Positions 28,595 through 37,879 of a DNA stretch of 64,000 nt are shown here, one piece after another. The stretch covers positions 6,394,252 to 6,458,251 of the forward strand of contig NC_067207.1 of assembly GCF_026262505.1 (NCBI RefSeq), in the 5' to 3' direction. The notes beneath the pieces were generated by a model. The model ran no database searches and was not told where the DNA came from. It saw only the letters and a program-made list of their open reading frames with translations. This stretch comes from Trichomonas vaginalis G3. Lineage: Eukaryota; Parabasalia; Trichomonadida; Trichomonadidae. Made by a program: the position numbers and the translations under genes. Within the stretch, counting starts at the first letter, position 1. Every line of letters begins with the position of its first letter.

Positions 28595-28603
28595 ATTCCA
28601 AAC

Positions 28604-28628
28604 TTTTTCTGAGCTTTGCTCAGAAAAA
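28604..28628. repeat. Perfect 11-bp hairpin with TTT loop
   Basis: TTTTTCTGAGC-TTT-GCTCAGAAAAA immediately beyond the hAT duplication. Possibly an RNA hairpin or a relic. It shares the TTT-loop design of the Maverick hairpins but is not GC-rich. Confidence 0.5.
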
Positions 28629-28632
28629 TTGT

Positions 28633-28959
28633 TTGGAGTACATTGGAATACCAATCACTTCAAATTGTGTTGTGCATTATCATTTCATTGAAAACGGGAC
28701 CAAAAAATTTGATTTGATTGATATTTATATATTGTTTAGTATTCAAAATTATTTCAGCCTGCAAATTGCTATCATTTCAAATTTATACAATTATAAAATC
28801 AATGATACAAGAATTTTTGAAATTCAGAGAAATTATATTTTATCTCTCAAAGGAGGATTGAATACTAATAAATTGAAATCCATGTACAAATCATTGCTTA
28901 ATAATACATTTTACAATTCTTCTGAAAACAATTCAGGATTTTTAATAAGAGGTAACTAG
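28633..28959 (+). other. Open frame of doubtful coding value
   Basis: 108 codons open from a TTG (no early ATG; the first internal ATG comes late, at about residue 84). The translation (EYIGIPITSNCVVHYHFIENG, then IDIYILFSIQNYF) looks protein-like and could be the tail of a truncated multicopy gene. No homolog elsewhere in the window. The following 28960-29240 holds nothing recognisable except the promoter region of the next gene. Confidence 0.3.
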
Positions 28960-29211
28960 ATTCAAAAAAAAACATCCGAATAGTGTAATACATTAGAATT
29001 TTGCATGAGTCAAAATTTAATTTTTCAAACAGAGAACCCAGTTACATTTTTGAATATTGATCAAAAAGTGAAAGCCGAATTTATCTTGCTGACAATAATT
29101 ATATAAACTTTGAATAGTTTACATTAATTCGAAAGTTGTTGGCATTTCCAAAATATTAATAATTTGTCAAATTATTTCCTCATCTTCTCAATATTGAATC
29201 AAGAATTTTTT

Positions 29212-29216
29212 TCATT
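29212..29216 (+). promoter_or_regulatory. Candidate trichomonad initiator (TCATT)
   Basis: TCATT fits the TCAYW initiator consensus and lies about 27 nt before the ATG at 29241, within the usual short 5' leader length for trichomonads. Short motif, so moderate confidence only. Confidence 0.35.
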
Positions 29217-29240
29217 TTCTGATAAAAATTTTGCTTAGTT

Positions 29241-29945
29241 ATGACTCAGCCAAACCCCAATAATTGCAAGCATCAATACACATATTATCATCCAAGCGGT
29301 TTCAAAGTTATCAAATGTGAAAGAGATTTACCAAAAAGATATCCAAGTTGGATAAAAGTAAATAATTTTGCAACTGATTATCCTCCATACGAAACTTTAA
29401 ACATCCCAATAGACGAGAAAATCATACAATACTTCAAAACTCATGCGAAACTTATTCCAGATATTGTTTATTTCAAAGGTTACAGACCTGTATCATATTT
29501 TGACTTATTACGTTTTAATAGATTCTTCACACTAACTAATGAAGATGTTACCAATTTAGGAAGGTTTGCAATGAGAGAGTTTCTCGAATATTACGGTGCA
29601 AAACATTTTCAAGAAATACATTATTTTCTTGCTAATAAATTTGCATGTGTAATGGAAGGTATTATAACAGATTATGCAATATTACATGATGCAGGTGAAG
29701 ATCTTATTCAGTCAATTAAAGAACTTGCAAAAGGAATGAAATACACATATGATTTCACATTTCGAGATCAATGGATTCCATACAATCATTATTGTGTTCT
29801 ACCATGTATCCATTACAAAACAGGAAAATACACTGATATTTCGAATTATTCCTTAGAAGATCTTGGCCTTGAAGAACTTCATGTCGTCAAATGTCGCTGG
29901 CCAGGCAGAGTTGATCAAAATAATTCACAATGCTATTTATTGTAA
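29241..29945 (+). CDS. Unrecognised host protein, family A member 2 (234 aa)
   Basis: ATG at 29241 (MTQPNPNNCKHQYTYYHP). Paralog of 25061-25723 with the same block order: RDLPKRYPSWIKVNN, TLNIPIDEKI, FKGYRPVSYFDLLRFNRFF, LGRFAMREF, MEGIITDYAILHDAGEDLI, ELAKGMKYTYDF and LGLEELHVVKCRW. Cys and His residues are scattered, not in a zinc-finger pattern. No targeting signal. The two family A genes differ enough to be an old duplication. Function unknown. Confidence 0.65.
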   Translation: MTQPNPNNCKHQYTYYHPSGFKVIKCERDLPKRYPSWIKVNNFATDYPPYETLNIPIDEKIIQYFKTHAKLIPDIVYFKGYRPVSYFDLLRFNRFFTLTNEDVTNLGRFAMREFLEYYGAKHFQEIHYFLANKFACVMEGIITDYAILHDAGEDLIQSIKELAKGMKYTYDFTFRDQWIPYNHYCVLPCIHYKTGKYTDISNYSLEDLGLEELHVVKCRWPGRVDQNNSQCYLL

Positions 29946-30112
29946 TATATTCAAGCATTTAATTAATTGATAATTATATATATTATTTCAAATAAATCAG
30001 ATACTAATTTCGGTATGCATGAATTTACTCACATATTTTTTTATATCGAATGTTAACACATACTTTTGTATTTAATTTTAACTTAATAAAAGTCAAATCA
30101 TTTTCAATTGCA

Positions 30113-30396
30113 TTATTTCTATTGACTTACACAGTGGTAATGTAACTGACTACAAGATAGTTGTTTTCAATAACATGACAGTGATCAATGGCTGTTCTAA
30201 ATTCATTGTTTTATGATGAAATGATTCAACAGCTCAAATCATCAACAGAAATACTAAAAAAGTCACACAATTAAATCTTTACCGCGGCAAAGTCACATGT
30301 TTAGACATTTCTCTTAACTTCGGTGTTGTTGTTATTGCTACAGAAGACGGCGTTATCACAGTCGCTGACTTGTACACCGGAGACACAATCAGGAAA
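30113..30396 (+). pseudogene. Second copy of the BEACH gene's WD40 part
   Basis: Almost identical to 23543-23826 (ISIDLHSGNVTDYKIV.. through ..DLYTGDTIR), with a few substitutions including one that makes an early stop at about 30212. It begins and ends abruptly inside the coding region, so it is a segmental duplicate and not a gene. Confidence 0.8.
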
Positions 30397-30419
30397 TGAA
30401 AAGGGGTCAATATAACCAT

Positions 30420-30469
30420 TAAAAATAAAATAAAATAAAATAAAATAAAATAGAATAAAATAAAAAAAT
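30420..30469. repeat. AAAAT microsatellite
   Basis: About eight tandem AAAAT/TAAAA units with one G interruption, directly after the truncated WD40 copy. Confidence 0.7.
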
Positions 30470-30644
30470 ACAGTCTTTTCCGATCAATTCAAAAATTGAG
30501 ATACAACCGAATAATATTGAACGCGACAATTTCAATGAGAAACTCTTTTAAAATTCATAATTTTATACGAATTCTATTTAATTGAGAAATATCTTATGAT
30601 ATTTAATGAACTAATATCACTTAAGAATGAATTACTTTTAGTAA

Positions 30645-31709
30645 TTTAAAGAATCCAATCAAACAAAAGCAGAAATTCATAGGGATAATGTACCATATAG
30701 TATATGGAATAAGTTTTATTCTGACTCGTTCGATGGAGAATTCCATTCGAATGAGAAAAATAAAAATGTTACATCAATGGAAACATCTCAATATTTTGCA
30801 TATAAATGCAACTTTATTATGTGTACTATACGTCCTATTACTATTGAACGAGATGAAATATCTTTCCTCCACAGTGACTGTGGATTCACATAATGCTATA
30901 ATGAATATGGTGGTGGTTGCATAAAAATGAGCGCCAAAAGCTCTCTAACTAATTATCGATTTTGCATTTTTGATTCCTGCACACACCGAGATTCAAGGGG
31001 TTCAGCGATGAGTATATCATATGGACCAGAAAGCCAAAAATATTTAAAAATTGAAGAAGGATCAATATGTAGCTGCGGTAAAATCAAATCTGCAGCAGTG
31101 AATCACGCAAATGGAATGTATTATATGTCTACAATATATACAAATTTTACTGATAATAAAAGTTACGATACCTCTGTATTTCAAATATATTTGGATTTAT
31201 GGGAACAATTGACTTTCAAAACATATTACTGTAATATCGTTAACAATGAAGCACCGGATAGATGCTATTCTTTGCTTGGATATGTTTATGGTTTTATCAA
31301 CTATTCGAATTTTATCAACAATTCTATTAAAATTTATTACCATTCTTTCATCATTGAAACAACTTTTACTATATTGAATGTCACTAAATGCGCACTTTTA
31401 AGAAATTTCGGTAATACCATTGGTTTTGGGCATGATGAAACTCCAAGTCACTTAATTTCTATATCTGATTGCTATATAGATACATTTTCATTTCCTGATG
31501 AATATATTGAATATGAACTAGGGGAACGCATTTTAATTAATAATGAATCATCAATAAATCATACAAATGAAATGAAAATTATTAATTTAAATCGATGTCT
31601 AGAACCATTACTAAAATATGCAAACATTCAAGCATTTTGTACATCAAAAACACATATTCATTATTATAGACAATATTTATTACTTCAATATAACCATATT
31701 TTATTATAA
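30645..31709 (+). pseudogene. Trichomonad surface-protein-like gene, one in-frame stop
   Basis: A frame open from 30645 (FKESNQTKAEIHRDNVPYS, then TIERDEISFLHSDCGFT) meets TAA at 30891, then continues open to 31709 (CYNEYGGGCIKMSAKSSL, IFDSCTHRDSRGSAMSIS, TNFTDNKSYD, CALLRNFGNTIGFGHD). The GGGxI and N-x-C/FINNS patterns resemble the multicopy trichomonad PMP-like beta-helix surface families. The ATG at 30927 could start a shortened product. The N-terminus and any signal peptide are missing, since stops lie just upstream at 30639-30644. The paralog at 53326-54126 shares the C-terminal 210 residues. Confidence 0.65.
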
Positions 31710-31907
31710 TTAATTTTATCTATATTTTCTAACTTCAAATTTATGAAACATTAGAAGTATTTAATTATGCAATTCCAGAATTATATTATACATGAATATT
31801 ACTATGCAAAGCAATTTAAAGAGATGCATTATATAGCTTTTTTGTGAAAATCAATATTAAACTAGAAGCACATTGCGAGAAATAATAAAAATTGAAATAT
31901 CAAAAAT

Positions 31908-32267
31908 TTACAGTCTTTTCTGATCAATTCAAAAATTGTGATACAACGGAATAGTATTGAACTCGACAATTTCAATGATATTAATATTTAGAGAGATCTC
32001 ATGCAATGAACTAATATTATCGTGTGATTAATAAAATCGATTTTATTAATTTTAAGAATCCAATCAAACAAAAGCAGAAATTCATAGGGATAATGTACCA
32101 TATAGTATATGGAATAAGTTTTATTCTGACTCGTTCGATGGAGAATTCCATTCGAATGAGAAAAATAAAAATGTTACATCAATGGAAACATCTCAATATT
32201 TTGCATATAAATGCAACTTTATTATGTGTACTATACGTCCTATTACTATTGAACGAGATGAAATAAC
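31908..32267 (+). pseudogene. Partial duplicate of the 5' part of the surface-protein gene
   Basis: 32053-32267 is almost identical to 30650-30864, and the sequence before it (from CAGTCTTTTCTGATCAATTC at 31911) matches 30472 onward more loosely. It stops abruptly in the middle of the coding region at GAACGAGATGAAATA. The rest of 31710-32270 holds nothing else. Confidence 0.75.
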
Positions 32268-32537
32268 ATTAACCGGAAATTTCGGTGGTTTTAAAAAAAC
32301 TCGTTCCCTTCTCAATTTTTGAGTATTTGAAACGATAGGATGACAAGATTTTGACGATAGAATGTCAAAATTTTGACGATAAAAAATTATCGCGCCAAAA
32401 ATAAAATACTTATTAAACTTTACCAATACATTTGTAATTATATGGATAGCATCGTTTCTCATATAATGTATTTGAAAAAATCAAGGCACGTTGGGGAGAA
32501 AGCATAAATATCTAAAAAATTGAGGGAAAAGCGATGA

Positions 32538-32585
32538 TTTCTTATGGTGTAGTGGTATGAGTTGGGGAACCAGGTTCGATTAAAT
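32538..32585 (+). tRNA. Degenerate tRNA-like sequence (shortened)
   Basis: TGGTGTAGTGGTA resembles an A box and GGTTCGATT a B box, but only about 20 bases separate them, too few for an anticodon arm. It is followed by an A/T run and TTTTTTTCTTTTTT. The downstream part matches the inverted copy at 33211-33290 (GGTTC.ATT.AATTTT..GG then a T/C run). A tRNA-derived repeat or fossil, not a working tRNA. Confidence 0.4.
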
Positions 32586-33204
32586 TTTTTGGAAAGATTT
32601 TTTTCTTTTTTCATAAAACATGCTGATAATTAGATTTATAAATAATTGTTTAAAGCTGTTATCTATGAAAATCATCCAAATTGAAATAAATTACAAAAAT
32701 TCAATTAATTTTATTTTTCATATGTCTAAATTCTTCATATTTATATAAATTCCCATATATATATGTATTTTCGATTCATAAAATCGAAATTGTAGGCTCA
32801 TAAATGAAAATATATCATTATATTTTTTCCATCTATCAATTACATGTTTAGATTTATATTTCAATCTCTTAATCAATAGATTTTAAAGGAATTGATACAA
32901 TTAATTAAGTCATATTTATCGTTTATGATTAATACGTATTTAATTAACAGTAATTATAAAAGAAATAGAAGTTAGAAGTATTGAATATAATAATATATCA
33001 AGTATATGTCATTATATCATTAACAAATGCTTTGTTATTCAATTTTCGCTAAAATCATTATTCGATAATGAGTTTAATTATTTTTCTGGCAAATAATTCC
33101 ATGTGTCATACCATTATAATATAATATACTTAGTTAAATCTTGTGAATATTTATTATTTGCCTTCAAATTACTCACAAATTAGAAAAAAGAAAAAAAGAA
33201 AACC

Positions 33205-33284
33205 TGAAAATTAAATTGAACCTATGACCTCTATTATCCAAATCGATGATTGTACCACTAAACTATGGTAGGGTTAGACCCTGC
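33205..33284 (-). tRNA. Degenerate tRNA-Pro(UGG)-like sequence
   Basis: On the minus strand: TAGTTTAGTGGTACAAT (A box), then TTTGGAT as a possible anticodon loop with TGG, then AGAGGTCATAGGTTCAAT (variable loop and B box). Spacing matches a eukaryotic tRNA-Pro. The acceptor, anticodon and T stems do not pair well, so it is a pseudogene or tRNA-derived repeat. It lies about 40 bp outside the second Maverick. Confidence 0.5.
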
Positions 33285-33322
33285 CTAAATTTTTTAATAT
33301 AAGATCTTTTTTCCCCACATAT

Positions 33323-33472
33323 TGATGATGTCAGATATTCCACGATTAATTAAACATTGTTTAAATCCTGAATGGGTTAAACTTCAATGGAGTCATAATC
33401 AAAGACCTCATAAACGAGAGAAAAAAAGAAATTGAAACTAATGATTAAATGAATTTATGAAATCAATTATTT
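33323..33472 (+). repeat. Left terminal inverted repeat of element 2
   Basis: Reverse-complement match to 53120-53268 over 150 bp, with one length difference in an A-run (near 33420) and one terminal mismatch. The end of the 122-aa gene lies inside it. Confidence 0.9.
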
Positions 33473-33806
33473 GATTCATTCTTTCTTCAATCTCTTCTAT
33501 TCTTTTTGTTAAATCATCTATTTTCATTAATGAGGTGATTCGTGATTGTGGAATAGATTTCAAACTAACCACCCCTTTTATTTTTGAAATTTTGAATCCA
33601 TCAACTTTAAACATTTTATTCAATTTACATGTTGTCAATTCTTCAAATAATTTTTTATTATTGGCATAATAGTCATTAAATTCTTCAACAGATGAAAAAT
33701 TTTTTATTTCAGTAATTGGTTTAACAACGTTTATTTTTTGTTGAACATTAACACTTTCATTTATTTCTTCCTCCTCTGTTCCATTTATTTTTAAAATCGG
33801 TTTCAT
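33438..33806 (-). CDS. Unrecognised 122-aa Maverick protein
   Basis: MKPILKINGTEEEE start. An acidic N-terminus is followed by EEFNDYYANNKKLFEELTTCKL, a basic FKVDGFKISKIKGV strand region and a C-terminal coiled-coil helix (DDLTKRIEEIEERMNQIIDF). The 3' end overlaps the terminal repeat. Divergent from the 78-aa gene at 33873 with a 66-bp A/T-rich gap. No function recognised. Confidence 0.5.
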   Translation of the reverse strand: MKPILKINGTEEEEINESVNVQQKINVVKPITEIKNFSSVEEFNDYYANNKKLFEELTTCKLNKMFKVDGFKISKIKGVVSLKSIPQSRITSLMKIDDLTKRIEEIEERMNQIIDFINSFNH

Positions 33807-33872
33807 TTATGATTAAATAAAAATTAGAATATAAGTGATGAAAATATATTTTTAATTAATGTTAAATAAGAA

Positions 33873-34109
33873 ATGGCGGCAGGATTCTTTAAAAAATTAT
33901 GGGATGGAATTAAGAAAGCTGCGAGTTGGGTTTATAAAAAGGTTATTAAACCCATTGCAAACTTTTTGGCACCAGTAGCGAAAACGGCAGGAACAATCAT
34001 AGGTGGAGTATTAGGTACTAAAGCAGGTAACCCGGCGATGGGAGCACAAGCAGGTAACGCAATTGGTGGAATTGCTGAAGGAATACTTAATAAAATAGGG
34101 GGTAGATAG
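33873..34109 (+). CDS. Small amphipathic protein (78 aa), MAAGFFKKLWD family
   Basis: N-terminal MAAGFFKKLWDGIKKAAS is a strongly amphipathic, basic-aromatic helix of the membrane-active type. The rest is Gly/Ala-rich (TAGTIIGGVLGTKAGNPAMG). This resembles small capsid-internal lytic or cement peptides of adenovirus pVI kind; that is inference from composition. Its first 11 residues are the same as those of the convergent gene at 34130-34345, and the candidate capsid gene follows. Looks whole. Confidence 0.6.
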   Translation: MAAGFFKKLWDGIKKAASWVYKKVIKPIANFLAPVAKTAGTIIGGVLGTKAGNPAMGAQAGNAIGGIAEGILNKIGGR

Positions 34110-34129
34110 TGGAAAAATAAATAATATTT

Positions 34130-34345
34130 TTATCTTAGTATCGGTTGTAGTCTTTGATAAACTTTTTCTCCTTTATTTAATATTTCTCTTATTGGGGCAG
34201 CTTTTGGTGTTATTGATTCAGCAATGTCGCTAATTGCTTCTTTATTCTTAAATATCCAATTTGCTCCCTTCTTCAATGTTTCCCAAACTTTATGCGCCCC
34301 TCTTTTTACTCTATCCCATAATTTTTTAAAGAATCCTGCAGCCAT
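34130..34345 (-). CDS. Small amphipathic protein (71 aa), MAAGFFKKLWD family
   Basis: MAAGFFKKLWDRVKRGAHKV start, then a basic helical body (KEAISDIAESITPKAAPIREIL). It shares only the N-terminal amphipathic helix with the 78-aa protein at 33873, with which it converges across 20 bp. This suggests a duplicated targeting or membrane-lytic module on two different bodies. Looks whole. Confidence 0.6.
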   Translation of the reverse strand: MAAGFFKKLWDRVKRGAHKVWETLKKGANWIFKNKEAISDIAESITPKAAPIREILNKGEKVYQRLQPILR

Positions 34346-34414
34346 AGTTGATTATTTCATTAAAATTAAAAATTCATTTTCATCTTTTAATTTTGATTTT
34401 TTATTTATTAATAA

Positions 34415-36055
34415 ATGACGACTAACTATTTGATGTCAAACACTAAACCAATTAATGGAAATGTGTTTCATTCATTCGAAAAGATAAATGAAATATTCGC
34501 AAAGAATGATGGTAGAAGATATTATAGAGAACTTGAAAGTTCATGCTATGACTCTGATACTCCATATTTTGATGATAAACAAACTCATTTAAGAATTACA
34601 AACCCAGCTCATGATGTGAACCAATTAGGTGACACATATATTAAACGCAAAGTTAAAGTAACTCTAGTTTCAAATAAAGCTTTCACATGTGATGCCGCTT
34701 TTAAATGCATGCGTTTATTCGTTGGTTACAAATCATCAAATCAAAGCTTTAAACAATTAGAAGTAGAAACTGAAAGAGGTGATGCCGGTTATCTTCAGAT
34801 GGATTGCGCCCGTGAATCTTTTGCATTTGCAACATATAAACCAAAATCAGAAAGGAAAGTTAAAAAGTTTGTTCATTCGTTATATAATAATGTTCAAAAA
34901 TATGATAACTCAGTATGTGGTAAATATATTGACCCTTCAGAAGTTTTCAAGAAAGCAAATGATGAAGTTGATATCACTTTTGATATGATTATTCCGGTAA
35001 ATGATTTGTTAGCATTTCAGGCGTTCGATGATTATCCAAAATCATTTGGCGATATCATTCTTAAATATTATGTTTTCAGGGATACTTTAGTATTTTGTCA
35101 GGTTGACCCGTTAAGAGTTGCTGATTTACAAAATTACGTTTATGAAAAGATAACTGATGAAAATTATGAAAAGATTATGAATCATGTTTACAAATATGAT
35201 CGCAAATTCCAACAAATCGGACTTCCTACCAAATTAATTACAAGCTTAGCTGCTACATCTGCTGACGCAACAGTTGAAAGTGTTATTATTTCATGCACAA
35301 AGATGGAAGTTTTAGAGGATAAATGCATTACACCAGGATACGGTTTAATTGAAGAATCAGTTAAAGCAATACCACGTTTATTCAGTAAGGAAGATCCATT
35401 CATGATTCCAGCTCAACATATTGACGTTCGTTCACTAAATGGAGGTTGCATCACTCCTGAGGGTATTAGCTCTGATTTCTCATACGCTCTTCATAATGTT
35501 ACAGATGTTGTGTTAACATTTCCGAAGAATGCAATGCAAAGAACAGTTTTAGAAAATCCAATGCTTCGAGGTCTTCAGGTCACTATAGATTCCAGAAACT
35601 TCCCCGATCAAGCGATGACCACAGTGGGTGACATATTCTTTACACGTATGCTTCAAGCTTCTGATTTAGATGGAGTGAATGAATGCACGGAAGAATACGA
35701 GGACTCATTAACTAGACCACTGAATGATGATAATGGTGCACCATTAGCTAGAACATGGAAAGACCAAACTTCATTCTTATGCACTATTCCAGTTCAACGT
35801 GATGGAGCGGGTATATTCTTTGATGGATTAGAAACTTTCAACTCACAAGTTACAGTACAAGTGAAAGCTTATCCAATCATTCAGGGTGAAAATGACACTT
35901 ACTGTTCAAAGGTGACAAATCCTCCTCAGGTTTGGTTTACTAGGACTACATATTGGACATGGACACCGGATGAAGGTTTGAAATATCATCCAACAGGTAC
36001 ACCACCGCAGTATAGAAGTTCATATGATGAAATATTGATGAATAGAAATGTTTAA
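34415..36055 (+). CDS. Candidate major capsid protein (546 aa)
   Basis: Start ATG after TTATTAATAA. Length, beta-rich composition, lack of enzyme motifs and location directly before the packaging ATPase match the double jelly-roll major capsid proteins of Polintons. Hydrophobic strand-turn patterns recur across both halves, for example KRKVKVTLVSNKAFTCDAAF, then KYYVFRDTLVFCQV, then TDVVLTFPKN and QVTIDSRNFP, and QVTVQVKAYPII in the C-terminal half. It ends TPPQYRSSYDEILMNRNV. Identification is by context and fold-like pattern, not a diagnostic motif. Looks whole. Element 1 has no counterpart. Confidence 0.65.
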   Translation: MTTNYLMSNTKPINGNVFHSFEKINEIFAKNDGRRYYRELESSCYDSDTPYFDDKQTHLRITNPAHDVNQLGDTYIKRKVKVTLVSNKAFTCDAAFKCMRLFVGYKSSNQSFKQLEVETERGDAGYLQMDCARESFAFATYKPKSERKVKKFVHSLYNNVQKYDNSVCGKYIDPSEVFKKANDEVDITFDMIIPVNDLLAFQAFDDYPKSFGDIILKYYVFRDTLVFCQVDPLRVADLQNYVYEKITDENYEKIMNHVYKYDRKFQQIGLPTKLITSLAATSADATVESVIISCTKMEVLEDKCITPGYGLIEESVKAIPRLFSKEDPFMIPAQHIDVRSLNGGCITPEGISSDFSYALHNVTDVVLTFPKNAMQRTVLENPMLRGLQVTIDSRNFPDQAMTTVGDIFFTRMLQASDLDGVNECTEEYEDSLTRPLNDDNGAPLARTWKDQTSFLCTIPVQRDGAGIFFDGLETFNSQVTVQVKAYPIIQGENDTYCSKVTNPPQVWFTRTTYWTWTPDEGLKYHPTGTPPQYRSSYDEILMNRNV

Positions 36056-36079
36056 AATTATAAATTTATTTTTGATTAA

Positions 36080-36907
36080 ATGGATTTAAATTCATCCACC
36101 CCTTATGAAGAATTAGCAGGAGTATATAATACATACGTAGATGATATGATTAATGAAGCATTGAGTGATAATAGAAATGCGCTATCTAAGGAAAAATTAA
36201 TGAAAATTCCATATTCTGAATGTTACTTAAATTCAATCACTGCAGCAATTGGTAAACAGAATAAAGGTAAAACATTAACGATATTAAAACAAATTATCAT
36301 TATTGCTAACACTTCTCCCCATTCACATGTGTTAATTTATATCAACCGTTCAGGTTCACCTTCAGATGATACATTTGAATCTTTAAAGCATTTAATCAAA
36401 ATTCCAATTATTTATTTATCACAAGAAGAAGCAGAAGATTATTTAAAAAACTTTTTAATGTATAAAGAATTATACAATACAATCAAGAAGCAAGGATTAG
36501 AGGATAAAATTATTGATAAACAACGGGATGAATTATTTGAAACACTTTCTATTTCAAATTTTGATAGAGAATTTTTGCATTCACTCATTTTTCTAGATGA
36601 TGCAGTGAAATCAAAACTAATAACAAATGAGAAATCATATTTTAATCAGTTATTAACTCAATGTCGACACATTCAGTGTTCATTCTTCATGGCTGTTCAA
36701 TACTTCAAAGCATTAAGCACAAACATTAAATCAAATCTATCAACCCTTTTCATTTTCAGTGGGTTTAGTCGTCAACAGTTGAACGTTATGCTTTATCAAG
36801 TGAATTTACCAATGAGTATTAATGAACTTTACACACAATATCAACTATTAGGTGAACATGGAAAAATAATAGTTGATTTAAATAAAGGAGGTGTTAAATT
36901 CGATTAA
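36080..36907 (+). CDS. DNA-packaging ATPase (FtsK/HerA-like, A32-type)
   Basis: 275 aa. Walker A GKQNKGKT at residues 58-65 and Walker B LIFLDD at about 169-174, followed by a CRHIQCSFFMAVQYF segment with the sensor-type Q, as in the element 1 ATPase (ILMQTWRF). It starts 24 bp after the capsid gene with a GATTAAATG context. In the family it drives DNA into capsids. Looks whole. Its divergence from the element 1 enzyme shows the two Mavericks are separate lineages. Confidence 0.82.
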   Translation: MDLNSSTPYEELAGVYNTYVDDMINEALSDNRNALSKEKLMKIPYSECYLNSITAAIGKQNKGKTLTILKQIIIIANTSPHSHVLIYINRSGSPSDDTFESLKHLIKIPIIYLSQEEAEDYLKNFLMYKELYNTIKKQGLEDKIIDKQRDELFETLSISNFDREFLHSLIFLDDAVKSKLITNEKSYFNQLLTQCRHIQCSFFMAVQYFKALSTNIKSNLSTLFIFSGFSRQQLNVMLYQVNLPMSINELYTQYQLLGEHGKIIVDLNKGGVKFD

Positions 36908-37021
36908 CTTTTTATAATTTATTTTTATTTTTTATTTATAATTAAACATGACAGAAATAGCAAATCTTCTACAGGTTCCATTAAAACGAGGGACAAACAA
37001 AAGGGTGCATATAATCGAACT

Positions 37022-37846
37022 ATGAAAGTTCCTGATGGAATGAAAGAATTAGTTCATATCGTTGCTGGTCTTCAAAAAGATGTTAAACAAATGAGAAATG
37101 TTTTAACATTACCAGAAGCTCAAGCATATGCCAAACGTCATGGTCCAAATTGGGAAGCACACGAAGCAGACATTACGGGTCCAAATGGAAAACCTGATGG
37201 TATAAATGAAGTTTTCGTTACTGATGGTCAAGGTAATATTAAAGTCATAAATGGTTATAAATTAACTGTATCCGATTATCCTAAACGTAAAGCATATAAT
37301 GAACGTTATCCTATGCAATTTGATGAAAATGGAAAAGCTGTTAAACAATACATTGGAGAAGGTGAAAATGGTCCAATTAATTCATACCGTCATAATCCAT
37401 ATTCTTATTTCAATGAAGAATTAAATGCTATTGAAGAGGGACCGGATGGATTACCACAATATTCTAACAAGTTTGATGGTCAATATGCAAATATTAGACC
37501 TGAAATTTCAGCTAAGAAATTCTTTAAAGTTGCTTTATTCGATCCAGTTTTCGCAAATGTTAAAGATGAACTTAAACATCAATTCCAACCAATTATAGTA
37601 GCAAGAATTGCATCGGGTGCTTTATCTCAAGCATTCAAAGATTTAATTAAGAAACCATTATATCAGCAACGAGGTTTAACTTATGATTTAGTTAAGGAAT
37701 CAGATAAAAGAAAATTTGAGAAATCAGTTGATTATAAGAATGCAATTAATGAATATATTCGGTCTATTAATTTCGATGAAACAGCACAAAATCAACTTCA
37801 TGAACAAATACAGGGAATAATAGATTCAAAAGTTCCGGCAAAATAA
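37022..37846 (+). CDS. Conserved Polinton-like virion protein candidate (274 aa)
   Basis: Start uncertain; 37022 is the first ATG of the long frame, but the typical promoter context precedes an ATG at 36948. A central Asp/Gly-rich stretch ([33 protein letters not shown]) looks like a small calcium-binding or beta-turn domain, followed by [14 protein letters not shown] and a helical C-terminus ([16 protein letters not shown]). I have an impression of similar D-x-x-G..INGY..SDYP proteins in Polinton-like viruses as minor structural proteins; not verified. No counterpart in element 1. Confidence 0.5.
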   Translation: MKVPDGMKELVHIVAGLQKDVKQMRNVLTLPEAQAYAKRHGPNWEAHEADITGPNGKPDGINEVFVTDGQGNIKVINGYKLTVSDYPKRKAYNERYPMQFDENGKAVKQYIGEGENGPINSYRHNPYSYFNEELNAIEEGPDGLPQYSNKFDGQYANIRPEISAKKFFKVALFDPVFANVKDELKHQFQPIIVARIASGALSQAFKDLIKKPLYQQRGLTYDLVKESDKRKFEKSVDYKNAINEYIRSINFDETAQNQLHEQIQGIIDSKVPAK

Positions 37847-37879
37847 AAGTTTAAATATATTTTTTTTATTCGATTATAA

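Noticed and set aside
30688-30924. 78-aa protein with hydrophobic stretch
   Set aside because: Out-of-frame shadow of the surface-protein N-terminus, which is conserved in the other frame; the same shadow appears at 32024-32266.
33317-33322. Firm target-site duplication for element 2
   Set aside because: ACATAT against ATATAT has a mismatch and both are A/T-rich, so it is only suggestive.
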